Of a stretch of 64,000 bases of DNA, positions 47,301 through 62,100 are shown one piece after another. A program made the translations under genes and the position numbers. The notes below the pieces were generated by a model. It ran no database searches, was not told the DNA's origin, and saw only the letters and a list, made by a program, of their open reading frames with translations. Source of the DNA: Diphasiastrum complanatum (lineage: Eukaryota > Streptophyta > Lycopodiopsida > Lycopodiales > Lycopodiaceae); the NCBI GenBank assembly GCA_029204225.1, contig CM055101.1:41130927-41194926 (forward strand), in the 5' to 3' direction. Numbering within the stretch: the first letter of the stretch is position 1; every line of letters starts with the position of its first letter.

Positions 47301-50300
47301 AGGCGCCTTCGGACGATATTTGATTCTATCCGGTCGTGATGAAGGTATTGTTGAGCCGCCGAATGTTCGAGTCAACTATTGGAGTTGATTGTGACATACG
47401 ACTAATTGTAAAGTCGAATTGTCGGTGTCAGATGTCCACGAAAGTCAGTGTCGGATGAGTCGATGGTCCGACGAATAGTCGAGGTCGGCTGAATAGTTGA
47501 AGGGTGGCTGGATAGTCGGCGTCGGCTCAGTCGATAGAACACTGTCACCGATTCCTTTGTATTTCTGCAGACTGTTAGAAAACAAGTTTATTTCTGCAAA
47601 GTATGCGACTGTACAAGTATTTACAACAGCTAGTGAATGGATCTAGATTAGTAGAGAGATAGGGATGGGGAGGATAGATATCTAAACCCCCCCCTTAATC
47701 TGGATCCTTGAACGCCTTGATTTTCAAATTCAAGATAGCACAAAAATTCTTGTGTGCTTCCTGACCCTGTAAATATATCAGCTGCCATGTACTGGGTTTT
47801 GCAGAATTTCAGACTTACCTCCTTGTTGAGTATTTTGCTCCTAATATAGTGGTACTTAATCTCGATGTGCTTGCTCCTAGAGTGAAATCTAAGATTGATC
47901 GATAATGCGATGGGACTCTGATTGTCGCACTGAATAATTGTTGGAGCAGATTGTCTGAGACCAATATCAGACAATAAATTCCTCAACCAAATTGCCTCTT
48001 TAGTAGCTTGAGAGGCTGCAATGTATTCTGATTCTGTAGATGACATTGCAATGGAGGTTTGTTTTTTATTGTTCCATGATATTGGACCATTATTGAACAA
48101 GAAGACAAGTTCAGAAGTCGATCTTCTGGTGTCGATATCACCTGCCCAATTTGCATATGTATATCCATGAAGTGTATGGATATCGGATGAATCGACATCA
48201 CCATAGCAGATACAGAGGTCAATAGTAGTTCGTACATATCTGATTACTTTGAAAAGAGCTTTCCAGTGGATCATACCAGGGTTGGCCATATATTGGCTCA
48301 AGGAGTTGATGGCGTATGCAAGATCGGGCCTGGTAGAGATCATTGCATACATCAGGGATCCAATAATTGATTGATATGGATATCCCTTCATTTCGGCCTT
48401 CTCTTCATTGGTTTGAGGGCATTGCTCCTTGGATAATTTTAGACCTAGATCCATGGGATTATGTACAAACTTGCAATTCATGAAATTGAATTTCGTCAGC
48501 AAATTATATAAGTACCTCTGCTGGGTGATATATAGAAGTCTTTTGCTTCTGTTTCTGTGGATCTGAATCCTGAGACGGTAATGCGCTTCTCCCAGATCTG
48601 TTATCTCGAATTCTTGGGATAGAATCCTCTTAGTATCCTTTGTCAGTTCGATATTGTTGCTGAACAACAACGTATCATCCACGTAAAGTGTGATGATGGC
48701 AAAGAATTGATTGATAGCTTTGAAATATACATTACAGTCTACAGAGCTTGGTTCGAATCCATGATCGATCAAGAATGTGTTCATTCGATGGAACCATGCT
48801 CTGGATGATTGTTTCAGACCGTACAAAGCTTTGTGGAGTTTGCATACCTGATCTTCTCGACCATCGAGGATATAGCCTTCTGGCTGAATCATGTAAATGT
48901 CCTCCTCGATAACTCCATTGAGGAATGTTGTTTATACATCCATCTGGTGTACCTCAAGATCCGTTGCAGTAGCATATGATAGTAGCAGTCGAATGGAAGT
49001 TTACTTGACAACCGGGCTAAAGGTTTCGAAGCAGTTGATATTGGGAATTTGTGAAAATCCTCTTGCCACAAGTCGAGCTTTCCTTCTGTCGATATTGCCT
49101 TCTGCAATGAGTTGTACTCCTTGTCCATTACTTCTTTCTAGAGATCTGAATCGGCCTATGACATAACTTCCTCAACTTTGGTTGGCTCCTGAATAGAATA
49201 GTGAGTGAACTCATCAGTATATTGGACAGACTAAGTTCGGGTTCTTGTTGATCTTCTAGTTGAAGTCTCTGGTTACGAAATTCGACTTTGTGTCGGCTGC
49301 TCCTGAGTTGCAGCTTCTTCATCTTCTTCTGAATTTGACTCTACAGAGTGACTGCTGGAAGAAATCGAAATAGTCCTTCGATATACATCAGTTGTCGGGG
49401 CAGAAATTGTAGACTACATCTGGTCCTTGCCCTTCAAATCAATAAACTGAACTTCAATGAAAGTCACGTCCCTGTTAGTAAAAACTTTACAGGTCTCTAT
49501 ATTGTACAGTCTATACATTCCATCAGAAGTACAATAGCCAACAAATATAGTTTTGAATGAATGCTCATCTAATTCTTTCTGTTGTCCTTTGGGACATGAG
49601 CATAGGCAGTACATCCGAATACTCTCAAATGCTTCAATGAAGGCTTGGAACCTGTCCAGACTTCATGAGGGGTTTTGCTGTCAGGAAGGCCTTTAGTTAT
49701 ACATCGGTTGTGCACGTAAACTGTTGTTGATACAGCATGTTGCTAGAACAATTTGGCAATGAAGCATGAGTTATCATGCATTTGGTAGACTCGACTAAGG
49801 TCATGTTCTTCCTTTCTGCCCAATCCATTTTTACTGGAAGCAGCAAACTGTTGCTCGATGCCATTGGCTGAGCAGTTACTAGTAATCCTTGAATTTATTT
49901 GAATTCAGTTGAGATGTATTCCCTGCCGTTGTCGCTCCTAAGAGCTTTGATCTTCTTGCCTGTCTGCAACTCAACATTTTCTTTGTATTTCTTGAAGAAC
50001 TGGAAGGCTTCAGATTTGTGCTTCAAAAAATATACAACAATTCTTTTAGAATAGTCATCTATAAATGTAATAAAGAATCTAGCACCAAGCAGTGATGGTG
50101 TTTGCATTGGGCCACATATATCAGTATGTACAATCTCTAGCAAGTCTTTAGATACGTGTCCTTGATTTGACTTAAATGGCCTGCTTTCCTACGATACAAC
50201 TTTTAAATAGTCTAAATCAAGAATTGAAGAATGCCTAGACGTGTTACCTATCGATACATGATTAAGGTGACCAAGTCTATAATGCCAAATTAATTCTTTA

Positions 50301-53300
50301 TTGATAGACGACGAACTGCTTAAAGCACAATCAGTCGCAGAGTTACAATGACTAAGCCTATAGAGATATCCTTGCCTCTTTCCAAGTGCAAGAACTCTCT
50401 TGCTTTTTCAAGAATTTGACAGGAATCTGCGTGAAACTCTACCCTATGTCCTAAATCTGTAATTTGACTGACCGACAACAGATTTGTCGTCAGGTTCGGG
50501 ACATATAATACATTTGGTATCAGCTTCGATAGTCCATTCTGAAAATTTAGTTTAATAGTACCTCCTCCTTCAATTCTGTGTGAGCTGTTATCTCCAAGGT
50601 GAACGAACTTCTTGGTGCTGTAGGTGGAATAGTCGATAAGCCATTCTTGATGGCTTGTCATGTGCTGAGTTGCTCCAGAATCGATGAACCACTCCTCCGA
50701 TTGTTCGACCACAGTCAGGGTCGTGTCCAGCGTACACGACCAACAGGGCAAGACAATGTGAGTAGTGTGCCCCAGCACGGTCCATAGCCATGGCGGATCT
50801 AACACAGTCTAGGGACCTTGTCAGCAGGACAGGGCCCCCAGTTGGGTCCCGACGTGCAGACGGCCACGTCAGTGCCACGTGGCCGACACTTGGCAGTTGC
50901 ATGCTACCAGTCCTCACACTGGGCTAGGAGGGGCTTACTCTATATCAGGGAGTAGGCAAGGTTGGGTGGATCAGTTAGTGTTTGCCCTACTGTGGTGTTA
51001 GAACTTATTACACTGGTATCAGAGCCATCTCCATCCTAGGGGATTTAGTTTTCAGCAGTGGAGAAAGTAGCTAGATTGCTCAGAACTTCTTCAAGTTTTC
51101 AGAAATCTACAAGGCAGATCCAGCACTGGAGGAGTAGCTTTCTACTGTGAAAATCTCCATTGAATCATCTTCCTTTCATTTGGAATATGAGTTAGATTTC
51201 TGAGACAGATCCATCACTGTAGAGACAGCTATCTGACAAGGAAATCTCAGTACAATCTTGAGTCATCTGAGTGGAAATTAGAGTTGTGTTGTAGCATAGA
51301 TCCATCGCTGCAATCCTAGAGATTTAGTTCCGATTTCCATGGGTAAATTGCTAATATTTGAGCGGATTTTGGAAAGGAAGTAATGTACAGGTCCAGCACT
51401 GCAAATTCAGGGTTTAAGCCTGATTTTGGAGAACCAACCTCTGAAATTTAGATCAGATTCAGAGTAGCAGGGACTTGGTGGACTAGCGTTTTTGGGATGC
51501 AGGTCTAGCGTGGGTCTTCCTGGCTGTTTATCTGTATATTTTCCAAGCAGGGTTCGTGTCAAAGAAAGCATATTGACCAACGAGCAGGGGGCCTTTGAAA
51601 TCCGGAAATTTGCAAGTGGATTTGGGCTTCAAATTGGGTTTTGAACCAACACAGTAGCTGTCAGATCAGCAAGGGGGGGATAGCAAAAAAAAATTTCAGA
51701 TCTTTTGCATTTTATCCGCCTCCTATTCGGATTTCTCAGAACCACAGGTCTGAAAGCAGTTGAGGAAGAGCTGAGAGGGCTTTTCTTGATCTCTCTGTGG
51801 AAGGACAGTTCTCAGAAAGAGCTAAGTTTTTTATCCTTTCTTTGTACAGTTGTAAATTAGTCTTTCTGACTTTTTTTTATCAGAAGTTAAGGTACCTCTC
51901 TTTCAGTTCTGAAAATGACCACTCCTCAGGGACCTGATCAACCCCCAGAGAGAGGCATCGATGAGCTTGAAATAGAAGCCTTGGCTTACAGTAAAGGGAA
52001 AGAACCAATGGAAATGGAAGAACAGGAACAGTTCGCCGAAGAACTCGACGAACTGGTTACCAAGGAGTAGTTTCTCCACTTGGTAACAGAAGTGGACGAA
52101 CTAAAGTTGGCATTAGCCAATTTCAAGTCCAGTGTGGATGACTCGTTCGCTGAACTCAAAGACTTGATTTTGAGTTCCGCGAAAGGACGCCTTCCCTCCA
52201 CTTCTCAGTTGTCCCCTTCTCCACTTCCATCAGTTTCGGGCGAGACTTTCCAGTCTCACCCCAGTGTCTTTAAAGATTTAAAGCCTCCTACTTTTATTGG
52301 GGAAGAGAAGGATAGAAATGCAGATATTCTACAAACCTTCCTCAGCAAATGGAAGAACATTCATGCTCTTAAACAGACCCCTGACCATTTGCAAGCAATT
52401 GAGGCCAGTCTTTCCTTAGGGTCCATGGCCTAGAAGTGGTGGTTAAATCTCCAGGAGACTGGGCAGTCTCTTCGATCACGGAAAGCTTTTGAAGAAGCTT
52501 TCCTACCAGAAAATGAACTTGATAGAGCCTGGGAAGCCTGGGAAAGAACAGTAATGGACAAGTCCCTAATCCAATATATCTCGCAGTACCGAGAAGCAAT
52601 TTTAAAGATTAAAAATATGGATGATTATCAGAAAATCATGGGATTTGTCCGTGGCCTCAAAGATGAATATATGGTAGAGGTCCAGAGAAACTCACCTACT
52701 ACCCTTGAGCAAGCCCTTAGATATGCTCAAATCTATGATGATTCAGTGGATAGGAAGAGGGCGAGACAACAGCCCCTTTCTGAGCAGCCTCCTCAGAAAG
52801 GCTTTCAATTTAAAAAGAAATTTTTAAAAAGAAAGAAAGAAGATAAAGTTAAAGGTGAAGCTCCTCAGAAATGCCCTTCACTCATACAACTCTTAAAACT
52901 AGTTGAGAAAGCCAAACAAGAACGTTTGTGCTTTGTGTGTATGGACAAGGGACACACAGTCAGACAGTGTCCCAAGGGGCCTTTCACTAAAACAGATAAA
53001 AAAGATAAGAAACAAGTTCATCTTGTTCAGACTGTAAGTTTCCCCAGTGACTCGGCAGTTTCTGAGATCAAAGTGTATCATGAAGATCATGAATATTGTT
53101 GCCAGCTGATCTCTGCAATGCTAGCGAGACCCTTCAGTTTTGGGCCGCATGACCTAGTACGTATGCATGGGAAAGTTGGTAACCAGTCAGTAAGAGTTAT
53201 GGTTGATGATGGGGCAACCCATAATTTCATCAACTACACCCTGGTTAAAAAACTTAAACTTCCAGAAGTACCTAGTCAGCATATGTACATAGTTTCATTA

Positions 53301-56300
53301 GCTAAGGGTGAAGAAAAGAAAATATGGGAAACTATGGTAAGTAACTTAAATCTTGGTATTCAGGGGTACCAAGATGAAATAAATTTTCAGATAATGCACC
53401 TGGATCGTACAGACATTGTTCTCGGGAGAGATTGGCTCTACAGTTTAGGACCTTCCATCCACAGAAATTATCGGGAGAACACCCTCAGCTTTCAGCATAA
53501 AGGCCGAGAGATCCAGTTGCATGGGGAGCATGATGTTCCCAACAGTCCTATGGTCTGCAGTTCAGAGCTCTGTCAGCTAATCGAAGACGATGACCATCAG
53601 GTATTCTTATGTGACTTTTAGTTTATTTCTGAAGTTTCTATTTCTAGTTCTATACAGCAAAAAATCAGTAAATTAGAAACTTTATTGTCTAAATTTAAAG
53701 ATGTTTTTCCTACAGATTTGCCACCTAGCAGAGAGGTAGATCATGTAATAAACCTAGTACCAGGTACAGCACCTATTTCTAAACCTCCGTATTGGGTCAG
53801 CCGAACAGAGGATGAAGAAATAACTAGGCAGTTAACAGATTATCTTGGGAAAGGCCAAATTCAGACCAATAGTTCACCATGGGCCTCACCAGTCCTATTG
53901 GTGAAAAAGAAAGAGGGGTCTATGCGTCTTTGCATAGATTACAGAGCCCTCAATAAAGTCACAATAAAGAATTAGTATCCTATGCCTCGAGCAGATGAGT
54001 TGTTTGATCAACTCGACGGGGCTACATTTTTCAGTAAAATAGACCTCAGATCGGGATATCATCAAGTCCGTATAAGTCGAAAGATGTCTCGAAAACAGCT
54101 TTTAGGACTCGTGTCATTATGAGTTTAAGGTGATGCCATTTGGGCTCACAAATGCTCCAGCTACCTTTATGACCTTGATGAACAGTGTCCTCAGACCATA
54201 CTTGGGTAAATTTGTAGTTGTATTTTTAGATGACATCCTCGTCTACAGCAAAACGAGGAAGGAGCATCTAAAACACCTCAGAAAGGTGTTTCGACTGCTC
54301 AGAAAGCATAAGCTTTATGCTAAACAATCCAAGTGTGAATTCTTCGTTGAAGAAGTAGCATATTTGGTTCACATTATCTCGTCAGATGGGATTAAGATGG
54401 ACCCAAATAAGGTTAAAGCCATACTCAGTTGGCTGAGACCTCAGAATATTTTGGAACTTCAGATCTCTCTTGGTTTGGCGGGATATTACAGACGATTTGT
54501 CAAGGAATATGCTCAGATAGCAGTTCCCATGACAAATCTTCTTAAGGGGAAGGGAAAGGAGTTCATTTGGGAGTCCGCATAGCAGGAGAGCTTTGATGCT
54601 CTCAAAACAGCCTTAGCTACAGCACCAGTTTTAAAAGTCGTCGACCCCAATCAGCCATTTGTGGTTGAAACAGATGCTAGCGACTTTGCAGTTGGTGCTG
54701 TACTAACTCAAGGTGGACGACCAGTTGTGATCGAGAGTAAAAAACTCGAGCCAGCTCAGACTAGGTATAATGCCTATGAAAAGGAACTCTTTATCTATAG
54801 TCCATGCCCTTAAGACTTGAAGGCATTATTTGTATGGTGCCAACTTTGAGATACCTTTGCAATCAACCTGAGTTTAGAGGTCAAAAAGCTCGTTGGGCAG
54901 AGTTGATGCAAGAGTTTGATATGTCTATCAGATATAGACGGGGGAAATTCAATACAGTAGCAGATGCCCTTAGCAGAATGCCTATGATAAACGAGCTGAG
55001 TTTTACTCAGATTCGTAATGAGTTACTCGAGTCCTTGAGAGGGAAGTGCCAGCATGATGCATTCTTCTCTACTATCTGGAACTCAGTCCAGAGCAGACAA
55101 TTACAGACTCTAGAACCAGTTCCTGGGGCTGTGCCAGTTCTTCCAAGAATACGGCAGCTTCCGTTGAGGATGATGATGAGTCCAAGTATACGTCGTCAGA
55201 TGACGTTGAGGATTCTGAGCCTGTATTACCCAAGCAAACCCCAGTGGTTGAGGGTCAGTTGACTCAAGGATTCAAATGGAAACAATATTCCATTCAGGAT
55301 GAGTACTTGCTCTATAGAGATAGAGTATGTGTCCCCAATTCAGAGGATTATAGGCAGCAGGTCCTATATGAATTGCATGACAATCCTAGTTGGTATTGCA
55401 AAGATAATACCACCCGGTCATAAACCCGGGTATAGATAGTTAGAATTTTATTGTTTCCAGACAGTTCATAAAGGAGGAGCAGAGTTCAAAAGTTGTATAA
55501 TCAGCACAAGCATAATGGGAATGCATATCTTACTACGATGGTCTCAGTTCTTCCTGCACATGACCAATTTAAAATCGCGGATCCCCTTTCTGCAAGGCCC
55601 CCCCCCTTTCTTCTTCTTCATGTGTTTCAGTCGAATGTTGCTCGTTGAGAAAGAGAGAGTAGGGATCGCGACTGACTGTGGGGGATATGATGACTCTCTG
55701 CTGATCAGAGAGGAAGAGGAGAAGTGAGGCTGCGCTGAGGGACAGGGTTGTCAACGCCCTGTTGATAGACTCATGAACGGTTGGGCAAGGGTGCTCTTCA
55801 ACACTCTTTCGCCTCTGAAAGTATCTTTTCTAGATCATTGTATCCATTCATGGTTGAGCACGACTGCTTGATAGCTATTTGAAGATGTGGAAGTAGGGTA
55901 CATCTCAAGCAGATGTTTCTGGCCACGGATGCTTGCTGCCTGGTGAGTGTTGAGTCAGATATGTGTTGCAATGCAGGCTAATATTGATCCACTGACTATC
56001 TGTTGAGGCTAAGGCCTTCTGACCAGGGAAGGAATGCTACCATTCCTAAGGCATAGACTACTTCTCAACACCCCTTATGACAGAAGCAAACCAAACTTTT
56101 ACAGACATTGAGACAAGGCATTACTTCTCAGAACTCATAAGTGCAATACTCAGACTACTGGTGAAATTATCCTCCACATCAAACATATTGTCAAAACGGA
56201 CTATCATACCAACTTTGATTCAAAGACATGGTCCTTTGTATCCCTTTGTATGGTGGTTGGCGCTTCCAACAGCCAACAACGAGTGAGGAGCAAATGAGGC

Positions 56301-59063
56301 GCATCATCAGCCACCAACGAGCAAAAGAGCAATGAGGTGCAAGCAAAGGAAACAGGTTCGATGGAGCCCTGAGGAAAAATGGAGGAGAGACAGGATCAAT
56401 GGGAATAAACCAGCTACAGTCTAGTCTTTCATTAGACATGAGAAACGGACGGTGTATTTAATATGAGTATCAATGTCATTTAATGATTATTTGAAGGCTT
56501 GTAATTAAAATAAATTTTTTTGAGATATGATACCCGGGCATAGGGTTGTACCCTCAATTTTGCCTTGGTCCGGGTATATCCCGGGTATTTCATGTTTGTA
56601 TACCACACTGGTCTGGTTTTGACCATGGTATTGCCAATCTAATACCAGAGGCATCCTGGTAATTGGCGGGTATCTCATTTTTATATACCAGGCTGGTAGG
56701 GGTTATGATACCCGAGTTGATACCCGGGTTGATACCAGCCATAACCCCATAGACCCACCCAACACTGGAATTGACCATATGTCAACGTTAGGAAGGGTTA
56801 GGGTTAAGGGGTGCTTGAGGATTGTGCATAAGTGAGCCTAGAAAGAGGCATTCCTCATCATAATCTATGCAGCAAAGGTTGCGAGGAGACGAGGCAGCCA
56901 TCTCCACCATGTTTCATGCTTTCTGATGTTCTGTACATGCAGGGAAATCAACGAGGATTGAGTTTCAGATCTGTGTACTTGATGTGCTAGGTTTAGAGTA
57001 AAGTTTCAGATTGGAGTCTAACATTCAAATATAATAGTGGCTAAGAAATCAGAATCAAGATCATGGATAGATAATAGATAGATAGACAAAGGATTAGATA
57101 GGCAGATCATAAACATTGGATAATGATTGATAGATTTTAGTTGGATTATTAATATTTAATAGATCATGTCATGATTCATATTCTATAGATAGATATATTT
57201 GAGAATCGACAGACTAGATAGATCATAGATTCACAAATAAGAAGTTTAAATAGATAGAATCTAGATTCAATTAGATTATTTAGACTGCAAATGCTTAGAT
57301 GGATCAGATTTTTGTGATAGATATATTAAGTAGACTGGTTGCTGCATGCATATAGATCATATCTTATGATAGATTTTAGAGTGTTCTTGGTTTTGACTCT
57401 TGAGCATAGTTGGATTGTAAGACTGGTAGGATAATTTTTTTTCTTGTAAGTTGTAACAAATTCTTTGTAATAGCTCCTTGGATTATTAATTCACATGATA
57501 ATTGATTTCTCATAGATAGTCATGGCTGCAAATTCTATGATTTACTCTCATGGTCCCATTAACTTTGTGCACAATGCCACTATGTATGATGTTAGTGTCT
57601 AAAGTTTAAACTAGTGAGAATTTAGCACTAAGCATACTCTCACGGAACTTTTAGTTCATTGAATGTTCAATGTTGGGTTTGCTATTAACCTAGATAGGTA
57701 GGTTGTAGATTAATGATTCAATCATTCAACTTTGATTCAAATTTCATTACAATCTTAGATGATAAAATTCAAAAAATGACTTGTGAACATTGAGAATTCA
57801 AATCATAGTTGAGAGTTGGTTGTTTACCTCTAGGCCTCAAAGGGCCAGCCTTGTGTGCTGTAGCAAGAGTGAATAGTGTGTCAGGAGCGTACATGCAAGC
57901 GACAATCTCATACCCCCTCAAATGTAGTAAATGTGGTCATTTATTTGGATTGGTTGGACTGACCCCCTAGAAAGTAGGAGAGTTGATTGGTCACAAAGAC
58001 ATGTGTCATATGATCACTAGGACACTTGGTCTAGTGTATGAGTGACACATGTCGAACGGTCCTATTTGCTTGCCTATGTGTCAAGGTACTACCAAGTGGC
58101 AATCGTTTCACTCTTTATGGAGCAAAGGCTGGGATGAGATGTAACAACTAGGTCTTACAGTGTTATGAGAACATCATATGTATTGTTGACTTTGTATACT
58201 TTTGGGTGTTGTTGGTTGATTGGTAAGTTTAGATAGAGAGTTTGGACATTGGTTTGTCTCACGGGCTCAGGATTATTCGGGCAACTAAGAGTCTCATCTC
58301 AACAGTCATATGCTGCGACAGGTTGGTACCAGGACAGACCTTGAGTGAGTAGGATTTGTTAGTTATGTACATTGGATGAAGTGGAGGAGGAGGAGCATTT
58401 CATTTTTAGATGCCCTATATATTATATCTAGACTCATCAATGATACTTACCTACGATGATCCGAGAAGTGTGGCTTTGATGATTTAGGAGACGAGATACA
58501 TGTGAGAGAAATAGGCAGGATCTATCCCAGCCTAGCATCACCACATTTCTCTCTAGTGTCGACAGAGATCCGATTGGGTTTCGGGAGTTGAATCAGAGGA
58601 TGAGATGGATATTCTAAATGCTGATAGGCAGTGGGACAGATAGCAGTGTATCAGGCAAAGGCAGAGGTAGAGGCAAAAGCAGACCACCTTTCAGAGACAT
58701 ACTTAGAGACCTGTTCATTGGCAATGTCGTCCATCTTCCAAACAGGGATGACATCACCAGAGGTGTATTACACATCTAGCGCAGTTCACCATCATCACCT
58801 CTTTCCTTAGAATGTTGTCAGCTTGACAGTTTTTGTTGCTGGAGATTTCTGTAGTCCTTTTTGGACCATATCATTTAACCTCCTATATTGTATATCATGA
58901 GTTTGAGATTGAGTTTTTTTTTAGAGCTTTGTTATAGATTATTATATTATTTAGTTTGGAGATGTTTTTATACTCTCCCAAAGTTATTTACACACTTGAG
59001 AGATGTGTTTCTTTTGTCTTATGTACCTTTGGGAAGTTTGGGTATAGAAAAGATATTAATGAA

Positions 59064-59116
<53 letters not shown>

Positions 59117-62100
59117 CATGCACACAAAATGAGCTGAATTGGTCGTGCCCTCCCCTCCCCCCCCCTCTTTTTTTGGTTGTGCCCCCCCCCCCTCCCCCCT
59201 TTTTTTGTAGTAGGCCGATTCGAACCGGCCCCAAACAGTTCGATCAATTTGAACGCTGGTTTGAGGTTTGAACTGTGGTTCATGGAAACTGATAGATCTT
59301 ATTGATAGCATAAAACCAAAAGTACGTGATCGTATCTTAGCGGCTTTAGGTCTTTTTTTTGGAGAGCCACCATTGCAAACTTTGTAGATTGTCTCATAGC
59401 ACTTCTAATTTCATAAGGGGTGCGACATATGTTAGGGGTTATGCATTCCCTAGGTTGGACCTTTGCATGTAGGATCAGCTCTATTGTAAGATAGAATTTG
59501 GAGACATAGATTGCTTGTTTTGTCAAAGCATGGATGCAGCAAAACGCTTTTTGTTACATCCATGTTCTGGACAGAGGAATGCAAAACATTTTTTTAACGG
59601 AAAATACATACCTGTTGGAATTTTTTTTGTTAGTATTGCTGAAAATGCTTAGAAACATCATTATCATCTTAATTTTGCATTAATGGCTATTGTTTTGAGT
59701 AGTTTTGAACCACATACATATGAACAACTTAACGACAGGACATGCTAAGAAAGAAGAGTACAATTCCATAATAAAGAATGACTGTCGACACATTAGAATT
59801 TATGGAGTTGCAAAGGGAAGAGAACCCAATTCAGCCACAAAGTTTTGGAATCAAAGATAAAGAACATTATGTATGCAAAATGAAGAAAACATTTTTTGGT
59901 TTGATGCAACTTCTCATGCATGATTTTCAAGTTTTGATGAATATATATTTAAAGAACACATTATAAAATGCAAAGCTGATCCAAACTTATGCATCTTGCA
60001 GCAAGAATTTAGATCAAATATCTCTTTAGGAATAATAGTAAAACATCGTTCTTACCATAGTTTAGCTAGTTTTTGTGATAGTGTCCCTAGAAAAGTTTCA
60101 AGGAAAAGCAAAAAAGTAAAGAAAAAGTGAAAAAAAGATTCAATATTTATTTTGCATTCACGAAAACCCTAACCCTAAAGGCTGGAATGCGCCTTCTAAG
60201 TTCCAGAATGTGCATTGAAACGTATGAAAAAATCTATCTCCCCATATGCTTCAAGCTTTCAAATGCATCTGTTTACTTTCGAAGTCCTACCTTCTGCTGA
60301 GCATGTGACCCAAGGCTACTTACATTCAGCCTGTGCAAAATATAGCAATTTGGAAACCGATTCAAAACACCTTAAAAGGGGTATCTACTTTGTCCTCGTC
60401 TCTATAGTAGCACGGTGCACCCAATAAGGAGGAATGACCCTAGTTGTGTCCTTACTTCAAACAATTGATGCCAAATCCTTCAAGTGATTCCATGCACACA
60501 AGAATATTGTCAGATTCTTTGAATACTGGAACAAAATTGAAAATCAGATTGCAAAGAAAACTTATTAGGCCAAGTGTCCTTCATGCATACAAACGAGGAT
60601 CTGAATCAGATCTGCCAGCGCTACTTCTATCACAGAAATAGAAACCTCATTGCTGGCTAGCGGCCTACTTCCTGCACACAAACAAGGATCCAAATTGCAA
60701 AGGAAGCTTAATTATAGCTATTGATATCCTTCTTGCACAGACATGGCGAGCTGATTGTGAACGAGTTTGACTAAGGCTACGGGGCAAATGAATCAAATAG
60801 GAAACAACATTTGAATTTTGATTAGGGCTACCTACCTTCATCATACCTAGAAATAAAGATCCAGATGCTTCTGATATGGGTGATGAACTTCTCCCTCATA
60901 GATCAACATAGCAGAGCAAACTCATGGCTGGTGTGCGACTTCTAACACGAATATATTTTCTCCTTTCATAGAACTTTCTTGTCATTTGGAAAGTGCTAGT
61001 GTACAAATTTTAGCATATTTGTAAGATATCACAAAAAACCCATGAAACTAGAACACACTGGTGATATTATAATGATTCTCCAACAAAGAAACAGGAAATA
61101 ACTGAGGGTAGGCTGCCTTTAGGGCCATTCTAAAAGAGACTTTGCAATTGTGGCTCTATCAGGAAGCTAACAATATGCCAGAACTATGCCAACTTTCAGT
61201 GCAATGCTTTTTCCCTCGAGCCACTAATTTACCTTGTGAGTTCCACAAAGGTAATTGTGTCTTTGTGGAACTACCTGGTTGTGGGATGAATAGGCTATTG
61301 TTACTTTCAACTTGCATAATGCATGTTATGGTTTATCATCTCGGCTACATAATTCCTCTAATGACTCCACTTCCCTTTCCTTTTTTGAAGAGAATCATGA
61401 AGCTCTGATGGCTCTGCAGACTACTTTGGTGTCCAAAGGGCTGCAATATTGTCATTATTGTGATAAAATGGCATTGTCAATGAAGCTCAAAGAATCTCAC
61501 ATGCCATTCCAGCATGTTATTGGTCCATCAGTTCTTATTCATCTTTAGTTTTGCAACAGTGATGCACAGCTTTGTAGTGGATTGATCATATTGCAAAAGT
61601 ATTTGTTTCTTAAAGTCGCATTCCCTGATTTGTAAGTGAATCAATTTTGCAGTTCTACCATTTACTGCTTGGCACCAATGTCAGGCTAATACTCATGTGA
61701 AGAGAACTTGTTCTTGATGCTTATCGAGGTCCTGGTCAAATTATATTGAATTTAAGTCCCTGTAGTGCAAACCACTGCAAGGAAATTGTGATTTTTTTTT
61801 GGATTGTGTTTTCAGTTGGAAGATAGGATGTATATCTACTTGGAGTACGTTTCTGGAGGCTCTATACATAAGCTGCTTCAAGAATATGGCCAGTTTAAAG
61901 AGCCCGTCATTCGGAGCTATACACGGCAAATTCTTCAAGGCTTAGCTTACCTTCATAGCATGAATAAAGTCCACAGGTCTGCAAGCATGCTATATAAGCT
62001 ATTGCTTTAATCATTGTGGCAGAAATGTTCTGTCTCTGTTTGTATGTTCTTTTGATTTTCTTTGAAAATGGTGAAGTTTCAGAGCTAAAACGTGCACTTT

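Larger units (their letters stand above)
43355..61815 (+). other. MAPKKK intron 4, about 18.5 kb
   Basis: Runs from the GTGAGG donor to the GTGTTTTCAG acceptor. It contains a minus-strand copia (46,680-50,723), a plus-strand gypsy (50,724-55,395), a CCCGGGTAT repeat cluster, a GATA-rich tract, a CT array and a copia RT fragment. In 43,355-46,679 and 60,020-61,815 I see no gene or element that I can support. Confidence 0.85.

Noticed and set aside
60166-60182. Telomere-like CCCTAACCCTAAA
   Set aside because: Only two units; too short for an interstitial telomere.
61142-61548. Short Cys-rich frames before kinase exon 5
   Set aside because: No conserved motif and position is deep in intron 4; likely chance.
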